Of a stretch of 9,059 nucleotides of DNA, positions 1 to 6,324 are shown piece by piece (positions within the stretch are counted from its first letter, which is position 1; each line of letters begins with the position of its first letter). The notes beneath the pieces are model-generated. The model was not told the origin of the DNA and made no database searches. It saw only the letters and a list, made by a program, of their open reading frames with translations. The stretch is from positions 1-9,059 of the forward strand of contig JAHJFW010000109.1 in the NCBI GenBank assembly GCA_018824765.1, written 5' to 3'. The position numbers and the translations under genes are program-made. Source of the stretch: Patescibacteria group bacterium. Lineage in GTDB: Bacteria; Patescibacteriota; Patescibacteriia; 2-12-FULL-60-25.

Positions 1-24
1 AAGATCCGTGACCTGTTCGGTCAT
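1..24 (-). CDS. Start of an unidentified gene running off the left edge
   Basis: An ATG at 24-22 on the minus strand opens a frame reading MTEQVTDL before the window ends, so only eight codons are visible and the product cannot be named. The start is supported by GGAGGT at 29-34 (minus strand), four bases upstream of the ATG, which is a strong Shine-Dalgarno match. A promoter with a consensus -35 box lies about 75 bp further upstream (105-133). Promoter, ribosome binding site and ATG together make a real gene start more likely than chance. Confidence 0.55.
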
Positions 25-28
25 GTCC

Positions 29-34
29 ACCTCC
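29..34 (-). promoter_or_regulatory. Ribosome binding site of the left-edge gene
   Basis: GGAGGT on the minus strand, four bases before the ATG at 24. It decides the start of the truncated gene; most other genes here lack such a site. Confidence 0.55.
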
Positions 35-104
35 GATATCGTGGTAGCTGAGTTGCTGCAGCTACGAAACAGCACAACCCGACCAGATGATCAGGAAGCC
101 GGTC

Positions 105-133
105 AATCTATCAAAAAAATCGCGTTATGTCAA
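105..133 (-). promoter_or_regulatory. Sigma-70-type promoter for the left-edge gene
   Basis: On the minus strand, TTGACA (133-128, perfect -35) is followed by a 17 bp spacer and TAGATT (110-105, four of six -10 bases). The predicted transcript starts near position 98 and gives a leader of about 75 nt before the ATG at 24. The -35 box lies only five bases from the palindrome at 139-180, so that repeat sits immediately upstream of the promoter. Confidence 0.5.
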
Positions 134-138
134 TCGTC

Positions 139-180
139 TGTATCCGGTGCCTGGCACCATGGTGCCAGGCACCGGATACA
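139..180. repeat. Perfect 42 bp palindrome, copy 1
   Basis: Positions 139 to 180 are a perfect inverted repeat centred between 159 and 160, with CCATGG at the centre and arms built on GTATCCGGTGCCTGGCACC. There is no loop, so it could extrude as a cruciform or form a long hairpin. A 41 bp stretch is shared exactly with copy 2 (522-561), while the flanks differ. It resembles REP-type dispersed palindromes. That class is often linked to single-strand (Y1/HUH) transposases acting in trans, but this assignment is inference; no transposase is in the window. Confidence 0.93.
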
Positions 181-351
181 TATTCGTTTGGGATACTTAA
201 CTCCAAAGACTTCGGTGCTGGCGGATCAACGCCAGACAGCAATGGTCATGAACGTGAAATCGCATATTTTGTTCAGCCAAAATGGTTCAAAATTGGGGTT
301 GCATTCTTGATTTTCGGTTTTATACTGCAACTTTCGTTTTTACAAGATTGA
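181..351 (+). pseudogene. C-terminal fragment of a small membrane protein
   Basis: The plus-strand frame from the palindrome to a TGA at 349-351 ends in PKWFKIGVAFLIFGFILQLS and then FLQD. A lysine/tryptophan-led hydrophobic segment of about 18 residues near the C-terminus is typical of the last membrane helix of small bacterial membrane proteins. Upstream, the frame runs straight into palindrome copy 1, and before that a stop closes it in the first 130 bases, so no N-terminal part is present. The nearest ATG (127) would encode the palindrome itself and is unlikely to be native. I read it as the remnant of a gene broken at the repeat. A chance hydrophobic frame is the alternative. Confidence 0.33.
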
Positions 352-453
352 CTCGTTCAAGTTCGCTTCCGATATTGTTCCATCTGTGGAGTCGCATTGT
401 CTTTCGTGTCCTTAATAGTAAATCTATATGCGATTATCAAAAACGAGACTGTG

Positions 454-981
454 TCACTGAAAATCATGAACTATTCGCTTGAACGAGTGCGGAAAACATA
501 CGGCAAGTTGGGGCGGCATCCGTATCCGGTGCCTGGCACCATGGTGCCAGGCACCGGATACAAACGCCGCCTCGTCGGGACGTGTAGCCCACAGGTGAGG
601 TAGCTGGGAAAGGTCTTCAAGAATGAGATATCCGTACCCGCGCTTTTCGTTCCATGGCGCATCAGAGATAATTCTTGGCAAACGAACACGATCGGTCTTG
701 ATCTGACTCTGGACGTGCCTCATTATAAATCCCTCATCAAACGGTAATGGACGAAGTTGAATTTTTAATACAGCAAATTCGCCCCGCTCGTTCGTCACCC
801 GAGTGATGAAACTTCCGACCTTCGTGCTGTCGTAGTAGACGCCATAGAACAACACGCTCTGATCAACCGGCCGCCATCCAAATTGCGTACCAATATCTAA
901 AATAGCTTGCTCAATCAACTTACGGCCATCATCTGCTGTAAAGGCATTATCCGTAAGTCGATTTCCGGTTCGTGAAGACAT
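454..981 (-). pseudogene. Aminoglycoside phosphotransferase-like kinase, truncated after the N-lobe
   Basis: The frame opens at ATG 981 and encodes 175 residues, but only about the first 140 look native. These match the N-lobe pattern of the aminoglycoside phosphotransferase/choline kinase family: a loop around GVYYDSTKVGSF (47-58), FAVLKIQL (69-76) with the likely ATP-binding Lys73, an acidic helix with FDEGF (81-85), and the hinge-like GYLILEDL (117-124). Residue 141 begins exactly at palindrome copy 2 (561), and the last 35 residues are palindrome plus unrelated sequence. The catalytic Asp/Asn loop and the metal-binding DFG-like motif are absent, and I found no C-lobe in any minus-strand frame down to position 181. 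It is therefore probably inactive. No ribosome binding site precedes the ATG, but TATTAT lies six bases upstream, suggesting a leaderless transcript when the gene was intact. Family assignment is moderately sure; the substrate is unknown. Confidence 0.6.
522..561. repeat. Perfect 40 bp palindrome, copy 2
   Basis: A perfect inverted repeat centred between 541 and 542 (CCATGG), identical to copy 1 over 41 bases when one flanking base is included. It replaces the native reading frame of the kinase-like gene from codon 141 on. Both strands of a palindrome read the same, so frames crossing either copy share the peptide SGAWHHGARHR. That is a by-product of the repeat and not a protein motif. Confidence 0.93.
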
Positions 982-987
982 ATCAAG

Positions 988-993
988 ATAATA
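988..993 (-). promoter_or_regulatory. -10-like box for a leaderless kinase transcript
   Basis: TATTAT on the minus strand ends six bases before the ATG at 981. This is the distance expected when transcription begins at or next to the start codon. No Shine-Dalgarno sequence and no good -35 box are visible. The call rests on spacing alone. Confidence 0.3.
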
Positions 994-1015
994 CAGACGA
1001 ATCAGAAAAAGTTCT

Positions 1016-1077
1016 ATTCCCTCAGCGTTTCAAACAAAATAACCGCGATTTTACGCAGTTAAAATGTTGGCAGGGGC
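1016..1077 (-). repeat. Left direct repeat, detached copy of the tRNA-Trp 3' tail (putative att site)
   Basis: This segment matches 6087-6148 over 62 bp in the same orientation with three mismatches (1021, 1028, 1029); 1030-1077 is an exact 48 bp match. On the minus strand it begins with GCCCCTGCCA, the last ten bases of the tRNA-Trp gene including CCA, then the hairpin and T-rich tail that follow the tRNA. No other part of a tRNA is next to it: the match stops abruptly inside the acceptor stem at 1077. The two repeats enclose 5.07 kb with the giant gene. It also lies directly upstream of the kinase fragment. It is best read as the distal attachment site of an element integrated at the tRNA; an old segmental duplication is the alternative. 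Confidence 0.8.
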
Positions 1078-1151
1078 TCGTGGAAGATGTTCGGACGCTG
1101 GTAATGAGCGAACCGGCCTTGTACATGGCCAGATTCCGTTAGAGAATCCAA
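1078..1151. other. Spacer between the left repeat and the giant gene's terminator
   Basis: No gene is seen here. The segment 1123-1144, beginning ACATGGCCAGATTCC, matches 6077-6098 beside the right repeat at 18 of 22 positions in the same orientation. It may be an additional sequence of the element end, although a match this short could be coincidence. Confidence 0.3.
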
Positions 1152-1172
1152 CCCGTGACATTTTGTCACGGG
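1152..1172 (-). terminator. Hairpin after the giant gene
   Basis: A perfect 9 bp stem, CCCGTGACA / TGTCACGGG, with a three-base loop begins seven bases after the stop codon of the giant gene. On the minus strand it is followed by TTGGATTCTCT, which is only weakly T-rich. It is probably an intrinsic terminator or a 3'-end stabilising hairpin. Confidence 0.55.
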
Positions 1173-1179
1173 GTTCCAC

Positions 1180-4100
1180 TTAGCCGGATATTCTTTCGGC
1201 AAGCTTCTTGTCCTCATCGTTTACCGGAGTGAACTTGTTGATGAATCTGGCTGACATAGTGTAGCTGCCAGTTTGAATCCCCATTCCAGCGTGCCCGGCG
1301 TTTCCAGCTGCACAATCTTCATATTGCCCGCTCGGATTGCGGCTTTTTGGTACGGATACGGTTTCGCTGCCTCCACCGCGAACCAATCTGATTCCCATAG
1401 GTTCTGATGCGGTTAACTCTAGGAAGATGTTGAAATATTTATCCATGGTCAAATCGCCTTTATTGATAGAGCTGTAGGTTGGCTCAATAAACAGTGCCGG
1501 CTTCTCATCAGCGGTTTTTGTAAGCTTTGTCACCGATCTCGCTATGCTCGCTTCAAGCAAATCCTGCGGCGGGATGCCGTCCTTCACCTGCTCGAAACCC
1601 TTTGCCTCAATTTCCAGCCTCAGTTTCTCGGGGAGCTTGTTTAGATCGATGAGATGGGCGACTTTCGTATGCGCGTCAGCAACATACCCCGCTAATGATT
1701 TATTCCATTCCGGACTACCCTCGTAATTTTGACATGAGCCGCAACCAAGAGGGTATTTTCCGGCTTGAAAGACCATCTGCGGGTTATCAGTGACGATCAT
1801 CGCCAAACGTCGTTTAGCACCCAACTCCTCGCGCTGAGAGATGACGGACTGGATATTCTCAATATCCTGTACAAAGGTTGGATTATCTTTGAAATATGTT
1901 TTCAAATTATCAATAACACTTATTAGCGTTTCTCCTTTCTTGTCGACTCGATCAGAAATGCGGTTGGTCGCGATTCTTTTTACATCCAGACCGCTCACCC
2001 GATACAAATCGAGAAGAGCCTTCAATTCTTGACGCTTCTGGTAAAATTGTCCGACGTTTTTCATCTGCTCGCGATTCAGACCGTACGTATCGAATACATC
2101 GCTCGTCATTGCACCTTCATAGTCCCGCTTGATTTCCTCGCCTTTACCGGATAGCGTCACTCTAAGTGCTGTGCTGATGATTGAACTGGTATCGATGTTC
2201 GTCGAACCACTTTTTTCAGCTTCTTTATAGGCTTTCTCGATTGCTTGAAATTGCTCCTTAGGAACAAACTGCGCCAGAAAGGCGAGAGTATTTTTTGTTT
2301 TAGCATTCACGGGTACCTTTTTGCCTTCGGCAAATAAAGTCATGGCTTGCTCGAGCTTGGGCAAATTGCTATATCGTGTGATCGCATCTATCTTTTTCAA
2401 ATCTGCTTGTAAAAGTTCTGCTGCGCCGTTCAAAATTACCTCTCTTTGATCTGGCTGCTCAGCAATTGCCATGTATACGCGGCCGAGCTGTTCTTGAATA
2501 AATTTGTGTCGATCATTTTTGTCTATCTCCGGATTGTAGACGTGCCCCTCGCGTAAAGATCCTTCGATAAATCGCACAATTTGTTTTGGCTTATCAGATG
2601 GCGTTGCGGCAATCATAATATCGCCAAGTTCTGCGAAGTGATCCTCTTTCCATATCTCAAGTTGCGCCTCCGTGAGATGACCGACTTGCTCCCTCACTTT
2701 TTTGTCGCGAGTATTGTATCTCCAGTCCTTCCAAGCCTCGTACGTAGGAGCATCCATATGCGCGACCATTTCAGCCACCAAACGGAGAGTTCCATCGTGT
2801 CCGCTCCCCGCCATCTTGCCGGCATAAACGAAAATCGGCTCAAGATTTCCCCACTGTTCCCAAAGCGACTGAATCGCATCAGCATTAATTCCTTCATGGG
2901 GTAGAACTTCTTTGATCTTTTGTACAGCAACTTCCTTTAGCGCGCCATTCAGCACCGCCAACGAGGCAACTCGTGAATCAAGAATCGTAAGGGTATCTTC
3001 CTTGGATTGTCCGAGCGCTCTCTCAACAGTATCCAAGAAACTCAAAGTCTTTAACACGGCTCCCAATTCGCCAGCATTGCCGGCAGCAGCGAGGTCAAGT
3101 TCGCTCAATCTATCCGTGACTTTTTTCAGTGTTTTTTTGTTGATGGAGAGGGCATTCACAATCCCAAACAAGAGAGCGTCTCTTTCAGAAGAAGCTTTTG
3201 TTGTTTTATAAAGGGTATTAAATTGCTTCAAAAGCTCCTCGTTGCCTTGAGTGAATTTCCATAAAGGCAGCAAAATGTTATCCGGCGCAGAGGGGCAGAG
3301 CTCACGATGAATGCTGGAGGGAGAAAGTGCTTTTTCCGCGAGATCTCCAAACGCTTCATCTGAATGGCGTAGGGATTTTTTTCGTAGATCGGCACTCGGA
3401 ATCTGCAATGCGACTTGAAAATATCTGAGTTCTTCAGCGGAAACCTTTGATTTTTTAGTCGCGAGCTCAGACAATACCCATGCTCGAGTTTTTTCTGGAA
3501 AGAATTCCGGTTTATCCGTAGCGAGTTGTTTTAGGATAATGGCGCGAACTCTCGGATCTAAATCTGCGACAAATAATAGAGAAAGAAGCTGCTCGTTCGC
3601 GGCAGGGGTATCAACGTGACTAAGTGTTCTCAAAGCCACTTCCTGTAACGGATTGAGGCCCAGTACGCCACGCTTCTCATCCTTGTCTTTCGAGGTCTTT
3701 GTTCGCTCGCGTAAAATTGAAGCTAGATAAGAGAGAAGATCCGCGTCTCCGTTTTTAGCTAACTCTGCTAATGCTTTTGCTAAAGATTCTGTGATTGGTG
3801 CGCCTTTTTCTTCAACAAAAGCCATTAGTTTTTCTTTCGTTGATGCGTATCGTTCTGCGTTCTCCATGTCACGAAGACCCATGACGGCAAGAATTGCGAT
3901 AACTTCCTGTTTCGCTCCACGCGTTTTGTCTTTTTCCAATCGAGCAAGAATACCCTGATAATAATCGTAACAACCAAATATCTGGTACACTCTTTTATAT
4001 TCATCTTGGGTCTTGTTTTCAGCTTTCACAAAATGCCGATCAAGTTGGTCTGGGGAGATGGGCAACGACACAGCCGCCTGAAAATCTCTGTTGTCTAACA

Positions 4101-6024
4101 GATGTTTCTGGATGAACTCCGCATCAAGATGGACGCCAGTAATCTGATCGATGGCACCAAGTTTCTGATGATACTTCTCTCCGGAAGCAATACAAAATTC
4201 ATACAGCTCCATGACTTTGCTTTTATCGAATTGCGTCGCAACACCCGTCATCTGGCCAAGCTGAGTCAATTGATTGAAATAGCGCTCCCCGTGGTCTTCA
4301 TAGCTGCCATCGTCATCATATCCTTCGTTGTATGTTCGGATGTATTTATCCAGCAGTTCAAAATATTTTGGCTGCAATACCTCGCTCGTAGGGGGAATGC
4401 CCACCAATTTTAGAAAAGCATCTATTTTTTCTACCTTGAAATCATCGTAATAAGATTCCTTCGGAACAAATAATGCACGATATCGGTCTTGGGCGGCATG
4501 AGAGAATGTTACAGGTGCAACTTTTCTTGCATACGAATCTTTGAAGATTGGATAGGATGCGATAATCTGTTCGTCGGTTACATCGTGCTGATATCTATAT
4601 TTTTCTTCGCGCTCACGCCTGACATATTCCTCAACCGCCCCGTCAGTTAAAGTCGCGGCAAATGCCTGATCCAATTTTGCTAAAATCTCCGGAGCTCCTT
4701 TAATCTTTTGTCCAATTTCATCCAATGCCTGAAAGTTATTTGTACGCAAAAGATCGTTGATCGATGCTTCTAGTGTTTTCGTCGCAAGTGACCGCAATTC
4801 AAAGTTTGGTCTTACAAGCTTTACCGTTCCCTTAAACTCTTCGTCTACGGCTTCTTGGACTTCGAACATCTGAAGCTTGTCCAAGCCCTTTATCTTTTCG
4901 ATCTTCTGACCTTTTTTTGAAGTAGTTTTTATCTCAGCTGCATACGCCTCGTTGAAATAATGCGCTGTGTCGGCAACTGAACGCGGATCTTTTGTCCAAA
5001 GGTATGTGCAGTATTCGAGCCATCGTCTTTTGGCTTCAGCGGTCGTGAAAACAGCCAATCCATCTTTGCTGAAATCGCTGCTTCCTAGAGCATCAATATT
5101 CTGCGCGACGAATTGCGGAGGGATATCCTTCTTTGCAAAGGCTGTTGCAGAACCAATGAACTTTTTTCTCTGTTCTACGGGAAGACGATTTAGATCATCT
5201 ACAAAAGTATCCGTATCGACGCCTCGAATAAATGCCGCATCGATGATAGAGAGAACATCATCCAACTTTTTTCCATCGGTCAGAATTTTCTGCCATGCAT
5301 CAAAACTTGCACGTACAGGATTTTTAATCTGCTTGCGCGAATGCTGATCCCATATTTCTTCTTCAGCATCTTGATTTCCAAAAAGCGCCACCCTCCCTTG
5401 TCGCTCGGGATAGGAGCTTCTTCCGCGACCAGTGAACACCTCTCTTGCATCAAACCCATGCTCTGACAGCCGTTTTGTAAATTGTTCGACTCGTTCCAGA
5501 TCCTCGCTCGTTCGTATGAGGCCACGGATATTTTTGAGAGTACTGGCAATCCCGGGAGATGCAACTCGCATGGCTTGAATCACGGTATCGACATCTCGAT
5601 CAAAGTCATCTCGAACAAGCATCATAGCGTCGGCCACTGCGCGTCGTGTGGATGTTCCGATGTCATACGGCACCTGTGCTTTGCCTTCGGCATCGCGACC
5701 TACGTGCAACTTCGCCACTTCCATAACCTTGCCGGCATAGCGGCGAAAGTCTTCCGGCGTTTTGATGTGGTTGGCAAAAGCGCTGAATTCCAGAGACTCG
5801 AAAATCTGCTTCGCTACGTCTTTGCCATAGTAGTCGCCGAAGGTGGCGATGGTTTCGTCGGAGAGGGAGGAGATTACACCGTCGACAGCCTTCCTATCCA
5901 TGGGACTCAATATTTCGATCAGTTTGCTATCTTCCTTCAAACCAAATACTGATAAATCTATTCTATCTATAATTTTTTCAACTGCTTGTGTTGGAGCTGC
6001 TTCAAAGGGATTTTTCATAATCAT
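1180..6024 (-). CDS. Giant 1,614-residue protein of unknown function
   Basis: An uninterrupted frame ends with TAA at 1182-1180. I place the start at ATG 6024 because a -10/-35 pair lies just upstream (6057-6085). The frame stays open to a TTG at 6108, but that TTG lies inside the direct repeat; ATG 6018 is also possible. The protein appears soluble: no signal peptide, no membrane segment. Most of it is alpha-helical and charged. Residues about 788-860 resemble HEAT-like repeats (paired helices with LLSLLF and DPRVRAIIL). The last 210 residues look like a separate compact domain beginning near TDNPQMVFQ (about 1407), with PLGCGSCQNYEG (Cys1428, Cys1431), then LAGYVADAH, KPALFIEPTYSS (about 1508) and Cys1571. 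Cysteines are rare elsewhere, which suggests those in the C-terminal part matter. I recall similar C-terminal segments in other very large Patescibacteria proteins but know no named function. It is the only gene in the repeat-bounded block. Confidence 0.9.
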   Translation of the reverse strand: MIMKNPFEAAPTQAVEKIIDRIDLSVFGLKEDSKLIEILSPMDRKAVDGVISSLSDETIATFGDYYGKDVAKQIFESLEFSAFANHIKTPEDFRRYAGKVMEVAKLHVGRDAEGKAQVPYDIGTSTRRAVADAMMLVRDDFDRDVDTVIQAMRVASPGIASTLKNIRGLIRTSEDLERVEQFTKRLSEHGFDAREVFTGRGRSSYPERQGRVALFGNQDAEEEIWDQHSRKQIKNPVRASFDAWQKILTDGKKLDDVLSIIDAAFIRGVDTDTFVDDLNRLPVEQRKKFIGSATAFAKKDIPPQFVAQNIDALGSSDFSKDGLAVFTTAEAKRRWLEYCTYLWTKDPRSVADTAHYFNEAYAAEIKTTSKKGQKIEKIKGLDKLQMFEVQEAVDEEFKGTVKLVRPNFELRSLATKTLEASINDLLRTNNFQALDEIGQKIKGAPEILAKLDQAFAATLTDGAVEEYVRREREEKYRYQHDVTDEQIIASYPIFKDSYARKVAPVTFSHAAQDRYRALFVPKESYYDDFKVEKIDAFLKLVGIPPTSEVLQPKYFELLDKYIRTYNEGYDDDGSYEDHGERYFNQLTQLGQMTGVATQFDKSKVMELYEFCIASGEKYHQKLGAIDQITGVHLDAEFIQKHLLDNRDFQAAVSLPISPDQLDRHFVKAENKTQDEYKRVYQIFGCYDYYQGILARLEKDKTRGAKQEVIAILAVMGLRDMENAERYASTKEKLMAFVEEKGAPITESLAKALAELAKNGDADLLSYLASILRERTKTSKDKDEKRGVLGLNPLQEVALRTLSHVDTPAANEQLLSLLFVADLDPRVRAIILKQLATDKPEFFPEKTRAWVLSELATKKSKVSAEELRYFQVALQIPSADLRKKSLRHSDEAFGDLAEKALSPSSIHRELCPSAPDNILLPLWKFTQGNEELLKQFNTLYKTTKASSERDALLFGIVNALSINKKTLKKVTDRLSELDLAAAGNAGELGAVLKTLSFLDTVERALGQSKEDTLTILDSRVASLAVLNGALKEVAVQKIKEVLPHEGINADAIQSLWEQWGNLEPIFVYAGKMAGSGHDGTLRLVAEMVAHMDAPTYEAWKDWRYNTRDKKVREQVGHLTEAQLEIWKEDHFAELGDIMIAATPSDKPKQIVRFIEGSLREGHVYNPEIDKNDRHKFIQEQLGRVYMAIAEQPDQREVILNGAAELLQADLKKIDAITRYSNLPKLEQAMTLFAEGKKVPVNAKTKNTLAFLAQFVPKEQFQAIEKAYKEAEKSGSTNIDTSSIISTALRVTLSGKGEEIKRDYEGAMTSDVFDTYGLNREQMKNVGQFYQKRQELKALLDLYRVSGLDVKRIATNRISDRVDKKGETLISVIDNLKTYFKDNPTFVQDIENIQSVISQREELGAKRRLAMIVTDNPQMVFQAGKYPLGCGSCQNYEGSPEWNKSLAGYVADAHTKVAHLIDLNKLPEKLRLEIEAKGFEQVKDGIPPQDLLEASIARSVTKLTKTADEKPALFIEPTYSSINKGDLTMDKYFNIFLELTASEPMGIRLVRGGGSETVSVPKSRNPSGQYEDCAAGNAGHAGMGIQTGSYTMSARFINKFTPVNDEDKKLAERISG

Positions 6025-6056
6025 TGAACAACCAATGGGGGCTATTCTTGGCGCAA

Positions 6057-6085
6057 AGTATAGCCGTTCAGTCAACACATGACCA
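6057..6085 (-). promoter_or_regulatory. Promoter of the giant gene
   Basis: On the minus strand, TGGTCA (6085-6080, four of six -35 bases), a 17 bp spacer and TATACT (6062-6057, five of six -10 bases) precede the ATG at 6024, giving a leader of about 25 nt. There is no Shine-Dalgarno sequence. The -35 box lies in the short motif that recurs at 1123-1144. Confidence 0.45.
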
Positions 6086-6086
6086 G

Positions 6087-6148
6087 ATTCCTTCAGCGCC
6101 TCAAACAAAATAACCGCGATTTTACGCAGTTAAAATGTTGGCAGGGGC
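6087..6148 (-). repeat. Right direct repeat overlapping the tRNA-Trp 3' end (putative att site)
   Basis: This is the partner of 1016-1077 (62 bp, three mismatches; 6101-6148 exact). It covers the last ten bases of tRNA-Trp (6139-6148), the tRNA terminator hairpin, and sequence running toward the giant gene. Identity stops sharply inside the acceptor stem and fades gradually on the other side, as expected if strand exchange took place near the tRNA end. Confidence 0.8.
6101..6131 (-). terminator. Terminator of tRNA-Trp
   Basis: Seven bases after the tRNA CCA, the minus strand folds AACTGCG / CGCGGTT (seven pairs, one of them G-T) around a six-base loop TAAAAT, followed by ATTTTGTTTGA. The stem is modest but the T-rich tail fits an intrinsic terminator. 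The same hairpin is carried in the left repeat at 1041-1060. It would separate tRNA transcription from the giant gene. Confidence 0.5.
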
Positions 6149-6212
6149 GGAGGGGATCGAACCCCCGTCACGGGTTTTGGAGACCCGGGTCCTACCATTG
6201 AACGACGCCCCC
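6139..6212 (-). tRNA. tRNA-Trp (anticodon CCA)
   Basis: The minus strand folds into a complete cloverleaf: acceptor GGGGGCG / CGCCCCT (with one G-U pair at the first position), D-arm GTTC / GGAC, anticodon stem CGGGT / ACCCG around loop CTCCAAA (anticodon CCA, reading UGG), and T-arm GGGGG TTCGATC CCCTC. The discriminator base is G73, the usual identity base for bacterial tRNA-Trp, and the CCA end is encoded (6141-6139). Nothing suggests damage, so the tRNA should be functional even though its 3' end is part of the direct repeat. Confidence 0.95.
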
Positions 6213-6233
6213 TCGAGTTTTTAATGCGCGAGA

Positions 6234-6262
6234 AATGTATCAAAAGAAGTCGATATTAGCAA
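6234..6262 (-). promoter_or_regulatory. Promoter of tRNA-Trp
   Basis: On the minus strand, TTGCTA (6262-6257), a 17 bp spacer and TACATT (6239-6234) each match four of six consensus bases. The transcript would start about 15 bases before the tRNA 5' end at 6212. Confidence 0.4.
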
Positions 6263-6287
6263 GATTCGGAACTTCATAATTTTCAAT

Positions 6288-6317
6288 CTGAAGATACTTC
6301 ACTCCGTTCAGGATGAC
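6288..6317. repeat. Degenerate REP-like sequence downstream of the transglutaminase-fold gene
   Basis: On the minus strand this reads GTCATCCTGAACGGAGTGAA and then GTATCTTCAG. It resembles a dispersed intergenic repeat of the form GTCATCCTGAGCGnAGTGAAGGATCT that is familiar from many bacterial genomes. Only one copy is in the window, so the call rests on memory of the motif. The rest of 6213-6324 holds only the tRNA promoter. Confidence 0.35.
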
Positions 6318-6324
6318 GATATAT

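Noticed and set aside
8..310. 100-residue plus-strand frame across palindrome copy 1
   Set aside because: It is interrupted in meaning by the palindrome-encoded SGAWHHGARHR and overlaps, antisense, a better supported promoter and gene start.
351..488. 11 bp inverted repeat ACTCGTTCAAG (351-361) / CTTGAACGAGT (478-488)
   Set aside because: Too short and too widely spaced (116 bp) to call an element; it could be chance, although it lies between the two palindromes.
1078..1130. Possible remainder of a second tRNA next to the left repeat
   Set aside because: No T-arm or anticodon arm can be folded on the minus strand upstream of the copied acceptor end; only the last ten tRNA bases are present.
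4967..5952. Plus-strand open frames of up to 156 residues inside the giant gene, and similar ones inside the transglutaminase-like gene and queH
   Set aside because: All are antisense shadows of clearly coding sequence, with no starts or motifs of their own.
6025..6108. Extension of the giant gene to a TTG start at 6108 (28 more residues)
   Set aside because: The TTG lies inside the direct repeat, within the T-rich tail of the tRNA terminator and upstream of the candidate promoter, so the added codons are probably not translated.
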